A DNA stretch of 64,000 nucleotides from positions 4,551,677 through 4,615,676 of the forward strand of contig AP018269.1 of assembly GCA_003994795.1 (NCBI GenBank). The letters run 5' to 3'. The stretch comes from Cylindrospermum sp. NIES-4074 (GTDB lineage Bacteria > Cyanobacteriota > Cyanobacteriia > Cyanobacteriales > Nostocaceae). The notes under the pieces were generated by a model. It did not search any database. It had not been told where the DNA came from and saw only the letters and a list, made by a program, of their open reading frames with translations. Shown one piece after another: positions 26,418-35,368 of the stretch. Both the position numbers and the translations under genes were made by a program. Positions within the stretch are counted from its first letter, which is position 1, and each line of letters starts with the position of its first letter.

Positions 26418-27263
26418 ATGGTGCAGGCATTAATTGAACCGTTGCAATATGGCTTTATGCAACGTTCCCTGATTATTGCGATTTTAGTTGGTTTGTTATG
26501 TGCTGTAGTTGGCAGCTACTTAATGGTACAGCGACTAGCATTGCTTGGTGATGCTATTAGCCACTCGGTTTTGCCAGGATTAGCGATCGCCTTTATGGTG
26601 GGAAGTAACATCTTTGTCGGGGCATTTATCGCCGGTGTCTTGAGTACAATGGCGATCGCTGTAATCAGGACGCGATCGCCGATTAAGGAAGATGCCGCAA
26701 TGGGTATCGTTTTCTCAGCATTTTTTGCCCTTGGTGTTACCTTAATTACTGTCATTCAAAAAGATAACAAAATCGACCTCAACCATTTTCTTTTCGGTAA
26801 CATTCTCGGTGTCACTGGTGACGAAGTGCGGGACACTGCCATTATTGCCGCTATTGTTTTAATAGTCGTGGTTTTAATCTACAAAGAACTTTTATTTTAT
26901 ACCTTTGACCCCTTAGGCGCTCAAGCCGCAGGTTTACCAGTCAATCGACTGAACTTTGGCTTGATGGTGCTGATTGCTTTAACAATTGTTGCCAGCATGA
27001 AAGCCGTAGGCGTCATCTTAGTATTATCGCTTTTAATTACCCCAGGAGCCACCGCATATTTATTAGTTAAACGCTTGCATGAGGTAATGATTGTAGGTGC
27101 AGTAATTGGCGTATTTTCTAGTATTAGTGGTATGTATCTCAGTTACTTTTATAATTTGCCCTCTGGCCCAGCGATTGTTTTAGTAGTATCAGTCTTGTTT
27201 GTATTAGCATTACTATTTAGTCCTAGGCACGGGATTTTAATCCCAAATATTAATCGAAAATAG
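26418..27263 (+). CDS. Zn/Mn ABC transporter permease
   Basis: 281 residues, about eight to nine membrane helices, ABC-3 permease family (ZnuB/MntB). The motif LLGDAISHSVLPGLA near residue 40 is a family hallmark, as is LSLLITPGATAYLLVKRL near 205. It is the third component of the transporter, 48 bases after the ATPase gene, and co-transcription is likely. Confidence 0.93.
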   Translation: MVQALIEPLQYGFMQRSLIIAILVGLLCAVVGSYLMVQRLALLGDAISHSVLPGLAIAFMVGSNIFVGAFIAGVLSTMAIAVIRTRSPIKEDAAMGIVFSAFFALGVTLITVIQKDNKIDLNHFLFGNILGVTGDEVRDTAIIAAIVLIVVVLIYKELLFYTFDPLGAQAAGLPVNRLNFGLMVLIALTIVASMKAVGVILVLSLLITPGATAYLLVKRLHEVMIVGAVIGVFSSISGMYLSYFYNLPSGPAIVLVVSVLFVLALLFSPRHGILIPNINRK

Positions 27264-27421
27264 TTTTTTAGCAACTCAACCCAACGTCAGAAAGATATAT
27301 AAACCTTCCTTTTGAGAGAAGATTTAATAACTTCATCAAGCAGACTATTTATATAGCTTTAGAGATGCGAACTATTCCACCTCTAGGGTATCAACTTGTT
27401 CATGCAGGGGAAATCACAGTT

Positions 27422-27697
27422 ATGTCCTCAATATTATTAGCAGTCCAGGTTACTGTTCCCAATACAGGTACTACTTGGAACTGGGTCGGAACGGCGATTA
27501 TTATTGGTAGTTGTCTATTAGTGCTTTTGCTTGCTGGTTGGTCAATTCAGTATCCCCATGTGGGGACAAAAATGCCTTTGCCCTTCTCTCCGCTGTTCAA
27601 TCGTCCCAGTGTTGCTACATTCCTTGCAGCCATGAGCTTTGGTCATATTATTGGCGTTGCTGCCGTTTTAGGCTTAACTAATATCGGCATTTTGTAG
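27422..27697 (+). CDS. psaK: Photosystem I reaction centre subunit PsaK
   Basis: 91 residues from ATG 27422, with a GGGGAA ribosome-like site; an in-frame ATG at 27365 gives 110 residues but the family is about 86-90 long. Two membrane helices flank the conserved linker [13 protein letters not shown], and the second helix [19 protein letters not shown] is the PsaK signature. PsaK sits at the rim of photosystem I, binds chlorophyll and influences state transitions and trimer contacts. It follows the metal permease by 158 bases; photosystem and metal supply may be linked but this is not shown. Confidence 0.9.
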   Translation: MSSILLAVQVTVPNTGTTWNWVGTAIIIGSCLLVLLLAGWSIQYPHVGTKMPLPFSPLFNRPSVATFLAAMSFGHIIGVAAVLGLTNIGIL

Positions 27698-27715
27698 GCA
27701 AATAAAAAACATTGT

Positions 27716-27736
27716 GGACAGGAATATCACCTGTCC
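27716..27736. terminator. Hairpin after psaK
   Basis: GGACAGG / CCTGTCC stem around AATATCA, 19 bases past the psaK stop codon. There is no T-run, so it may protect or trim the mRNA end rather than terminate. Confidence 0.45.
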
Positions 27737-27794
27737 TAGAGTATCTTAATAAATCAGAAGTTGGGGTTAAATTTAGAAAGTTGAGAAAAGACTT

Positions 27795-28067
27795 CTAAAA
27801 AATATTACATATAAACAAAACTATTTTATACCCAAGCCAGCGAATTGGTTTGATAATAAAATACAAAATTAGCGTCTGCACTTTCTCTTGGGTGGGTTGA
27901 TGAATGTAATATAAAATCATCAACAAGGGTAAAAATAAGGCATAAATAGGAAAAACTGGAATTAGCGAAACATTTTTGGCAATTTTTCGCGCTCGAATCT
28001 GACTATTAGACAGGTTTATAGTGTCTATTTCATCAATACTTTTGACGTAAAAAGATTGTAAATGCAT
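27795..28067 (-). CDS. Small hypothetical membrane protein
   Basis: 90 residues with a hydrophobic middle (VSLIPVFPIYALFLPLLMIL) and a second hydrophobic C-terminal stretch (LGYKIVLFICNIF), so two membrane helices are likely. No family recognised. It is convergent with psaK. Coding status is moderate: there is no strong ribosome site. Confidence 0.5.
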   Translation of the reverse strand: MHLQSFYVKSIDEIDTINLSNSQIRARKIAKNVSLIPVFPIYALFLPLLMILYYIHQPTQEKVQTLILYFIIKPIRWLGYKIVLFICNIF

Positions 28068-28304
28068 ACTGTCTATCCCAGTGATGTAGCAATACTATGT
28101 ACGTTGTAAAAATCAGATTATCATAATCTCTGGTTCCCAAACGTTCAAAAATTAACAAATCATAGAAAATTTGTATATTTAACAAAGAAGGCAGGAGGTA
28201 GAGGGCAGGAGGCAGGAGGAAAGAAGTATGAATAAAAACTTTAGTTCTGGGTTTAGAGCTTTGTTTAAAAAAGAATTGTATCGAGATGCGTAGCACGAGA
28301 TATA
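28068..28304. other. Spacer with GGCAGGAGG purine repeat
   Basis: A purine-rich stretch at 28186-28222 repeats GGCAGGAGG, a frequent Nostoc intergenic sequence. No gene is recognised. Confidence 0.6.
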
Positions 28305-28592
28305 AGAGGATGTTTTAAAAGTACTTCGTGATGTATCAAAAATCTTTAGATCCCCCTAAATCCACGCCACTTGACGGCAGTTGCTACAACGGGGGGAACC
28401 CCCGCAACGCACTGCCTCCTTTAAGTCGGCGGAGCCGACGACAGTCGCCTCAAGTCGGGAAACCCGCCCACGGCGCTGTCTCCCCAACGCAGTGGCTCCC
28501 CTTAAAAAGGGGGACTTTGACTCCAATCCCCCCCTTTTTAAGGGGGGCTAGGGGGGATCTCGATACGACTTGATACTTTACAAACATCCTCT
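28305..28592. mobile_element. 288-bp MITE-like element
   Basis: The ends are AGAGGATGTTT at 28305-28315 and AAACATCCTCT at 28582-28592, exact inverted repeats. Next inside lie GATCCCCCT and AGGGGGGATC, and a CTTAAAAAGGGG / CCCCTTTTTAAG-type hairpin fills the right part. It contains CAAGTCGGG and CAACGCAGTGGCTCCCC, shared with the element at 46342-46530. It has no credible protein. Confidence 0.75.
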
Positions 28593-29123
28593 AAAGCGTC
28601 CTTGCTTCAATCCCACGGTTTTAAATGTGGGTTCCTCCTGCCTCCTCAAATCTTGCACTTTTGTCAAGTGACAATAAATTGCAGTTAACTAAATTAAGTT
28701 AGCCTACGGAGATTTGCAGAAAATAGAGGTTTGGACTTCCTGGTGTGAGGAATTATGTCAATATCACCGAAACTAAGGTGTGGGGATAAGGATAATTATT
28801 TTTATGGCTCCACTTTATCCCCTACACCATATTGAAGTCGAAAATAGAGAAATTATCCTGCTTTAAATACCCCAAATTTCCTTTGTAGGGATTGCCGAAC
28901 CCGCAACCATTTTTAATATGTCTTCCTAGAGAATGTTGCAAAATATGAATATATCTCTCTTGAACAAGTTTAAAAAAGGTCAGATAGAAGAGATATATTA
29001 TTCTAGAAATTAGAGCATCTCGCGCTTTGGCTTGATTTATGCACCGCAGTTATGCGCGTATAACATTAGACAGATTATATAGAAATCTTGACCGCTGGAA
29101 ATATCTAGTTTCAGGACAATACA
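28593..29123. other. Spacer upstream of the site-2 protease gene
   Basis: A stem AATCCCAC ... GTGGGTT lies near 28611-28634. The rest is AT-rich and holds the promoter of the gene at 29124. No coding signal is convincing. Confidence 0.5.
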
Positions 29124-30320
29124 ATGCAAACGAATTGGAAAATTGGATCTTTATTTGGAATTCCTCTGTTTTTAGACCCGTTGTGGTTTGTAATTTTAGG
29201 GTTAGCAATTCTCAATTTTGGGGTGGCTTACCAAGAATGGGGCACATTCACAGCTTGGAGTGCGGCCGTAGTCATGGCGCTGCTATTATTTGCTTCTGTG
29301 TTATTGCATGAGTTAGGACATAGCTTGGTAGCACAATCACAAGGTATTAAAGTTAACTCGATCACCCTGTTTTTGTTTGGCGGTATTGCGGCGATTGAAG
29401 AAGAATCAAAAACTCCAGGTAAAGCTTTTCAAGTGGCGATCGCCGGGCCCGCAGTTAGCATCATCCTGTTTTTACTGCTGCGTTTTGGTGCTAATGTCGT
29501 CCCAGAGTCTAGCCCAGTAAGTGTTATGGTTGGAGATTTAGCGAGAATTAACTTAGTTGTAGCCTTATTTAACCTGATTCCTGGCTTACCTCTCGATGGG
29601 GGACAAGTTTTAAAAGCAGCACTCTGGAAAGCAACTGGCGATCGCTTTCAAGCTGTGCATTTAGCCGCAAAGGCAGGGCAAATTCTGGGTTATGGTGCGA
29701 TCGCTTTAGGATTTGCCCTAGATTTCTTAACCAAAGAATTAGTTTTTGGTTTGTGGATTGTGCTGTTAGGTTGGTTTGGTGTCCGCAACGCTAAGAGTTA
29801 TGACCAAGTGACAACATTGCAAGAAACCCTATTGCAGCTAGTCGCTAGTGATAGTATGACCCGTGATTTTCGCGTCATCGATGCACACCAGACATTGCGA
29901 GACTTTGCCGATTTGTACCTTTTAGACACCACCTCCCCACAAATTTATTTTGCTGCTTCTGATGGACGTTACCGGGGTATGGTTTCCCCTGATGATTTGC
30001 GGACAATTCCCAGAAGTGAATGGGAAACCCAAACTCTGCACACCATAGTCCATCCCCTGACAACCATACCCACCATTACTGAGTCAACATCTTTAGCTGA
30101 AGTAATTAACAAGCTGGAAAAAGAACAGCTACCCCGAATCACCGTACTTTCTCCTGCCGGTGCTGTTGCTGGTGTCATTGACCGGGGTGATATTGTGCGG
30201 TTGCTGGCACAAAAGTTAAATTTGCAGATTACCGAAGTAGAAATCAAACGCATTAAAGAAGAAGGTAACTACCCACCAGGGTTACAGCTGGGGGTAATAG
30301 CCAAGTCAACTATAAATTAA
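29124..30320 (+). CDS. Site-2 protease (M50) with two CBS domains
   Basis: A 398-residue intramembrane metalloprotease. The zinc site HELGH lies near residue 63 in a helix, with the third ligand motif LPLDGGQVLKA near 153 and about six membrane segments. Residues about 245-365 form paired CBS domains (SDSMTRDFRVIDAHQTLRDF, TESTSLAEVINKLE). This matches the cyanobacterial/plastid S2P-CBS group (EGY-like and SpoIVFB-like). Such enzymes cut membrane-bound regulators; CBS domains usually sense adenine nucleotides. The target cannot be inferred from neighbours. Confidence 0.92.
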   Translation: MQTNWKIGSLFGIPLFLDPLWFVILGLAILNFGVAYQEWGTFTAWSAAVVMALLLFASVLLHELGHSLVAQSQGIKVNSITLFLFGGIAAIEEESKTPGKAFQVAIAGPAVSIILFLLLRFGANVVPESSPVSVMVGDLARINLVVALFNLIPGLPLDGGQVLKAALWKATGDRFQAVHLAAKAGQILGYGAIALGFALDFLTKELVFGLWIVLLGWFGVRNAKSYDQVTTLQETLLQLVASDSMTRDFRVIDAHQTLRDFADLYLLDTTSPQIYFAASDGRYRGMVSPDDLRTIPRSEWETQTLHTIVHPLTTIPTITESTSLAEVINKLEKEQLPRITVLSPAGAVAGVIDRGDIVRLLAQKLNLQITEVEIKRIKEEGNYPPGLQLGVIAKSTIN

Positions 30321-30428
30321 AGGGTAATTGACTTTTGACATACTTTCGTCATAGTTTTGCAATAAATTCGTCAAAACCCTGTGTGATAGTTGATATGGTA
30401 TTTGGTTACAAAATGCTTTTTTTGGGTT

Positions 30429-30456
30429 AAAGGTAGGAAAATCCTACCTTTTTTTA
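30429..30456 (+). terminator. Intrinsic terminator of the site-2 protease gene
   Basis: AAAGGTAGGA / TCCTACCTTT stem followed by TTTTT, about 110 bases after the stop codon. Its near symmetry could work on both strands. Confidence 0.85.
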
Positions 30457-30597
30457 TTTCACAATATACTACGTATCAAAATCCAGTCTAGATAGTTAAT
30501 CTCTTCAGATGTTCTGGATTAAATTTCTATTTATTCAGCAGCTAAAATGCTTGCTAATACTGAGTTTCGCGTCTTTAATTCCTTAACACCCAACAGT

Positions 30598-30626
30598 AAT
30601 AAAAAACCCCAGCTTGCTAGCCGAGG
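30598..30626 (-). terminator. Intrinsic terminator of the manganese catalase gene
   Basis: On the minus strand CCTCGGCT, loop AGCA, AGCTGGGG (two G-T pairs) is followed by TTTTTTATT. It lies 266 bases past the catalase stop codon, giving that mRNA a long 3' tail. Confidence 0.75.
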
Positions 30627-30891
30627 CGATTGGGAGAAGATTAGATATTGATAAAAGTTAACGATATAGAAATCTGTTTTTCCTAGCTAACGCTGAAAGC
30701 AACTAAAACTATCGCAGTCCTGAAATAGCGATGGCGTACCCGCCCCCTGGTACGCATCAAGTGAGAAATGTAGAGTAGGGGCAATTTCATGAATTACCCC
30801 CACGGTAAAACCTTGCTCTTACGTCATTTTTGCGTCAGTCCTGCAAAAAATGATTTATGCAACAAATCCATTAATCTTAGAATTGCTGTAA

Positions 30892-31584
30892 TTAAGAGCG
30901 GCTTTCTAACGGGTTGGCAATATATTTGAATGTTGGCTCAGAATTCCAAGGGCCACGCTCATCCTTACCGTTTCCGTTTGTAGATAGATTATAGTAGAGA
31001 GCCACCGTTTCGTCTGGCTGAATATTACCAAATAAAGGATCTGTCAACTTACCCAGAGAATCTAGAGCCTTCATAAACATCTGAGTATGAGAAATTTCTC
31101 GCGTTAACAAATGAACTAAAGTTTCTTTAGTGTCGTTATCCGTTGCTAACTTAATTAACTCTTCGTAAGTTTGACGAGCGCCAGCCTCCGCCGCGATATT
31201 AGCACGCAAATCACGGACTACATCTCCACCTTCATTCAAGTAATTTGCAGTCCAAGCGTTACCCTGACTATCAAGAAAATGAGGGCCGATTCCTCGGAGG
31301 GCGAAAAGAGTGCTTTTGTAAGCCTCTGTTTGGTCGGTATTTTTAGTATGACCTTCAATGAGCTTACCAACCATTTCTAAATGTCCAAATTCCTCGATCG
31401 CGATGTCCTGAAGCATATCGCGAATTCCTGCATTTTCCACATGAAAAGATTGCACCCAATATTGCAGAGCAGCGGACAGTTCTCCTGTAGCTCCGCCAAA
31501 CTGCTCTAGCAGCAACTGAGCGAAACGAGGATCTGCTTCACCGACTTTGACTGCATGAATCGGGTCTTTTTTGTGAAAAAACAT
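30892..31584 (-). CDS. Manganese catalase
   Basis: A 230-residue non-haem catalase that splits hydrogen peroxide at a dimanganese centre. Ligands are visible: Glu35 (GELSAALQYW), Glu65 and His68 (EEFGHLEM), a third Glu in NIAAEAGARQTYEE and His in REISHTQMF. The length fits short cyanobacterial Mn catalases. No signal peptide, so cytoplasmic. A GGGGAAAATG-type ribosome site precedes the ATG. It lies beside a GlsB-type stress membrane gene on the same strand and near the heme oxygenase/hemN pair, consistent with oxidative or osmotic stress context. Confidence 0.95.
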   Translation of the reverse strand: MFFHKKDPIHAVKVGEADPRFAQLLLEQFGGATGELSAALQYWVQSFHVENAGIRDMLQDIAIEEFGHLEMVGKLIEGHTKNTDQTEAYKSTLFALRGIGPHFLDSQGNAWTANYLNEGGDVVRDLRANIAAEAGARQTYEELIKLATDNDTKETLVHLLTREISHTQMFMKALDSLGKLTDPLFGNIQPDETVALYYNLSTNGNGKDERGPWNSEPTFKYIANPLESRS

Positions 31585-31744
31585 GGCTCATTTTCCCCAA
31601 AGTTAATTTTTGCTTTTCCCAAGAATTAGCAATCAGAAATGATTTATAAATCTTCTTTTTCTCTCGACATGTATGCAGTCGTTTAAAAAAGAAGTTTTTA
31701 TAACTCAGATGTGATTGCTATAGTTCATAACTGCACATTGGCAT

Positions 31745-32017
31745 TTAGGCATTGCTGCTTCTTCGCAGAAGTCCCCATAGGTAAATAGCAATAATTGCCC
31801 CGATGACAGCAACCAATAGACCAGGAAGACTTAAAGTAGCTGCCGTAAATTGCAGCGTTCCCGTTTGTATGAGTGTGAACACTGTACCACCGATGAAAGC
31901 ACCGATAATGCCCAAAATCATCGTCGAGAGAATGCCACCGCCCTGATAACCTGGATAAATAGCTTTAGCGATCGCACCAGCCAATAGTCCTAATACTACC
32001 CATGCAATAATATTCAT
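31745..32017 (-). CDS. GlsB/YeaQ/YmgE family stress membrane protein
   Basis: 90 residues, three membrane helices, with the family pattern WVVLGLLAGAIAKAIYPG, GGILSTMILGIIGAFIGG and GAIIAIYLWGLLRR. The family was formerly called transglycosylase-associated, but no enzyme activity is established; members rise under general stress. It is 160 bases upstream of the Mn catalase on the same strand. Confidence 0.92.
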   Translation of the reverse strand: MNIIAWVVLGLLAGAIAKAIYPGYQGGGILSTMILGIIGAFIGGTVFTLIQTGTLQFTAATLSLPGLLVAVIGAIIAIYLWGLLRRSSNA

Positions 32018-32470
32018 AATTACCTCAAAAACCTGACATGTATCTAATTTATCAATTCTGCTTGATATTTATTTCCCCCAAATTAGGTAAATACTATAAA
32101 TCAAAAGTTAGAGGTTTGATAAACACATCTAGATACATCAACAACTTAATGTCTCATAATAATTATTTTCTGGCTACGTAACTTAAGAGCAATAAAATGA
32201 GTTATTAAATCTATCTTTAGAAATAATTAAAATCTCTTACTTTGTCTAGATGCGTTAATATTTATTGCATGAAGAGAACAGTCAAAAAATTAAACTTTAT
32301 TTATATCCTGCCAAATTATATTTTTCATAATCGGTAACTGGTAAAGTTAAAACCATAGCAATAAGTTTACCAGTTACCCTTCCAGGGTGACGCTACGCAC
32401 AGTCGCGCATGGGGAGCCAGTCGCTGTTCGCGTTGGGAAAAGACCGCGCTGACTCACCAATTACCAATTC
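32018..32470. other. Spacer with TAACTGGTAA inverted repeats
   Basis: AATCGGTAACTGGTAAAG at 32329-32346 opposes ACCAGTTACCC and CCAATTACCAATT further on, and a CGCTACGCACAGTCGCGCATGG-type repeat fills 32390-32455. This is dispersed-repeat DNA. No gene is recognised. Confidence 0.6.
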
Positions 32471-33853
32471 TCAAATTGCCCGCGAGAATTTTGTCTCTCT
32501 CATTCTTGTATGAGTGTCGAAGATTACAGCAATATTTCTTACCAGTAATCTGCCAATATCTGTAATCTGAATTTCCTCAGTTGATAAACTCACGAGTCCA
32601 TCAGCTTCTAGAGGCTTTAACTCTTCTAATTCCTGAGAGAAATACTCATCAAAACTGATGTGATATTTATTTTCAATGTCTGACTTTTTTAAGTGAAAGT
32701 GAGACATGATGGACATAATCACATTCCGTCTGATAATATCATCCTGAGTCAGTTTAACACCTTTACTAGTTGGGATAATACCTGCTACCACCGCCTGATA
32801 ATAATCATTTAATTGCTTATGATTTTGGGCATAGGCATCTTCTAGCATACTGATAGATGTGGCACCAAAACCAAAAAGTTCGGTTTCTGCGTGGGTGGTA
32901 TAGCCTTGAAAGTTGCGCTTGAGGGTGCCATCACGTTGTGCGATCGCCAATTCATCGTTAATTTTGGCAAAATGATCCATACCAATAAATAGATATTGGT
33001 TACTTGTCAACTCCTCAATGGTCATTTTCAGGATTTCTAATTTTTCCTGTGCTGGGGGTAGCGCTTCTAGAGGTATATTCTTTTGTACAGGCTTCAGCCA
33101 AGGTACGTAGGCAAAGTTAAACACCACAATCCGGTCAGGATCTAAGGCAATTGTCTTTTGTATCGTTTCCCGAAAAGTCTGGAGTGTTTGATAGGGTAGA
33201 CCATAAATTAAGTCTACATTCACGCTTTCAAATTTTGCTTCCTTGATCCAACTCATGACATCAAAGAGCAATTCTTCTGGCTGGATGCGATTCACTGCAA
33301 CTTGCACTTGGCTGTTAAAGTCTTGGATACCAAAACTAATCCGGTTAAAACCAAGCTGTCTGAGAAACAAAATGTAGTTTCTATCAACATAACGAGGATT
33401 AATTTCAATAGAAACTTCTGCTTGCGGGTCAATATCAAAGTGCTGAGTGATATTATTCCACAAAAATTCCACTTGGTCAGGTTCCAAATAATTAGGTGTA
33501 CCCCCACCCCAGTGAACCTGAAGCACTTTTCTATCTGTATCAATTAAGGCTGTAGTGTTCTTGATTTCTTGAACCAAGTGCTTTAAATAAGGTTTGGCAA
33601 TATTCTTGTTATTAGAAATTACCGTATTACAGCCGCAGAAATAGCAAGCACTCTGGCAAAAAGGGATATGGAAATATAAAGATAGGGGAGTTTTGCGTTG
33701 ATTCGAGGCAGCGATCGCCATTTGAAAATCGCTGACGCTGAATGTTTCACTTAATTCCGTAGCAGGTGGATAGCTGGTGTATCTAGGCGCACGAGTATCA
33801 TACTTTTGAATCAGATCCAGATCAAACTTAACACCAGGTAATAGAAAAACCAT
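32471..33853 (-). CDS. hemN: Oxygen-independent coproporphyrinogen III oxidase
   Basis: 460 residues from ATG 33853, five bases after a GGAGG ribosome site (a TTG directly before it is less likely). A radical-SAM enzyme converting coproporphyrinogen III to protoporphyrinogen IX without oxygen. The cluster motif is CxxxCxxC within YFHIPFCQSACYFCGC (Cys66, 70, 73 of the ATG form), preceded by the HemN-specific YDTRAPRYTSYPPA and followed by HWGGGTPNYLEPDQ; the C-terminal HemN domain is present. It lies downstream of heme oxygenase on the same strand, as in low-oxygen operons. Confidence 0.95.
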   Translation of the reverse strand: MVFLLPGVKFDLDLIQKYDTRAPRYTSYPPATELSETFSVSDFQMAIAASNQRKTPLSLYFHIPFCQSACYFCGCNTVISNNKNIAKPYLKHLVQEIKNTTALIDTDRKVLQVHWGGGTPNYLEPDQVEFLWNNITQHFDIDPQAEVSIEINPRYVDRNYILFLRQLGFNRISFGIQDFNSQVQVAVNRIQPEELLFDVMSWIKEAKFESVNVDLIYGLPYQTLQTFRETIQKTIALDPDRIVVFNFAYVPWLKPVQKNIPLEALPPAQEKLEILKMTIEELTSNQYLFIGMDHFAKINDELAIAQRDGTLKRNFQGYTTHAETELFGFGATSISMLEDAYAQNHKQLNDYYQAVVAGIIPTSKGVKLTQDDIIRRNVIMSIMSHFHLKKSDIENKYHISFDEYFSQELEELKPLEADGLVSLSTEEIQITDIGRLLVRNIAVIFDTHTRMRETKFSRAI

Positions 33854-34125
33854 CAAAACCTCCGAGTGACTGCGACCATACCGCCTAGTGGTTGGTTGTA
33901 TGGGTAATTAAGAGCCGCAATTTGTCTGCTTCCACTCCGAACAAATTGCCGATAATGCATTATGAGTGTTGACTCAAACCAAACAGCTAGGACTTACGCA
34001 AAGGAACCCGGTTTTATTCAAAATACTAGAATTAGTCCAGATGAATAGAATTCGCGGCTACACAAACTAAGTCCGCGTAGACGGACTAAAGACAAATCTT
34101 TGCAACTATATACCTACGCCATCAA

Positions 34126-34842
34126 TTAATTAGCAGCAGCCACTTCCGTACTACCAGGGTTATGAGGGTGATTTAAGCTATCAAATAAAACTTGACCAAT
34201 AGCTTTAATTAAATATTCCTCTAACTCCTGAGCCATTTGCAAATTAAACTGGAAGGCATGATTAGCTTCTGCCACAATCCGGTTGGCGATCGCATTATCG
34301 ATAGGCACTGCATCCAATGCTTGACGATATTTGTCCTTAAATGCCTTCTTATCGGGAATTTGCTCAAAATTGTAAAAGGATGTACCCTCATAGCCAGACA
34401 ACTTCAAGGCTGACTGAGCAATTTTTTGTAACATCTGACCCCCTGAAAGGTCGCCCATGTAACGGGTGTAGGCATGACCTAGCAACAAAGCAGGTTCACT
34501 CACAGAAATTTCCCGAATCCGGTTAATGTAGGCTTGAGCAACGGTTGAGGGTGTGATTTGCTTGTGCCAGTCATTCCCATAATAGAATACCATATCTCGC
34601 TCTAGAGAGGCTTTGCGGTTGAGTTCCGGGAAATAAACCTGACTAATCACAGGATGCTCCCGATTACTCTTGATTGCTGCTTCTAGTTCGCTGTAGATAT
34701 AGTATAAATTGGCTAAGAACTTAGCGAAGCAGCCTTTATCTACAACCCCTTGGAGAAAACATTTCATGAATCCCACATTTTCTGCCTCTGTGTGAGCTTG
34801 TTGCGTGCCAGAGCGCAGTTTGATGGCTAGATTACTACTCAT
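34126..34842 (-). CDS. Heme oxygenase
   Basis: 238 residues from ATG 34842, which has a strong AAGAAGGAAG ribosome site; an upstream start at 34869 adds nine residues and is unlikely. It opens heme to biliverdin IX-alpha with ferredoxin, the first step of phycobilin synthesis. The proximal heme ligand is His17 in GTQQAHTEAE, and the distal helix carries YTRYMGDLSGGQ. It is 272 bases upstream of hemN on the same strand. In Synechocystis ho2 sits with hemN in an operon induced at low oxygen, so this copy is more likely the micro-oxic isoform; the assignment is inference. Confidence 0.93.
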   Translation of the reverse strand: MSSNLAIKLRSGTQQAHTEAENVGFMKCFLQGVVDKGCFAKFLANLYYIYSELEAAIKSNREHPVISQVYFPELNRKASLERDMVFYYGNDWHKQITPSTVAQAYINRIREISVSEPALLLGHAYTRYMGDLSGGQMLQKIAQSALKLSGYEGTSFYNFEQIPDKKAFKDKYRQALDAVPIDNAIANRIVAEANHAFQFNLQMAQELEEYLIKAIGQVLFDSLNHPHNPGSTEVAAAN

Positions 34843-35368
34843 TGTTGCTTCCTTCTTGTTCCAGGGCAAGGTTTCCAGGCAACCACCGACTCAGGATGTC
34901 TGCCAGTTAGAGTTAAATAGATGCTATTTTAGGTTTATTGAGAATCTGCACCACTCTATCTAGCAAATAGTATTGCCGATGCAGATATAAACTATTATTA
35001 TTTATCCTCAAATTATTTAACTATTAATTCTTTGTATGGTTAGAAATGTATTAATATTTCTTTAGATTTTTGTTGATTCTGGCCAATCTGACAGATTAAT
35101 TTCAATTAGCCAGCACTAGCCTTTTAAAGGTGTGCTATCTCACTAGTACCGCTTTCTGGGAATTAACAATTAAAAATTAAAAAACAGATGACACAAACTT
35201 TTTAGGAATTTTTAATGGTTAGTTAACTTACGCCATTGCGTACTAGCAATTAATCGGCTTTGAGCATCGGGTGTAGAAGAGCCAGCACGTTACTAGCTAC
35301 TGGCGTTGTGGGGTGTGACGAAAAATCTAAAAGTCTCCTACACCCTAATTTAATTCCACTAGAATTGG
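34843..35368. other. Spacer between heme oxygenase and M61 peptidase genes
   Basis: Promoter side of the heme oxygenase gene; AT-rich. ACTAGTACCGCTTTCTGGG at 35142-35160 recurs with two changes at 51819-51837, so a short dispersed repeat lies here. No regulator site could be named. Confidence 0.5.

Noticed and set aside
28033-28296. 87-codon minus frame overlapping the small membrane gene
   Set aside because: It crosses the purine-rich GGCAGGAGG repeat and has no recognisable domain.
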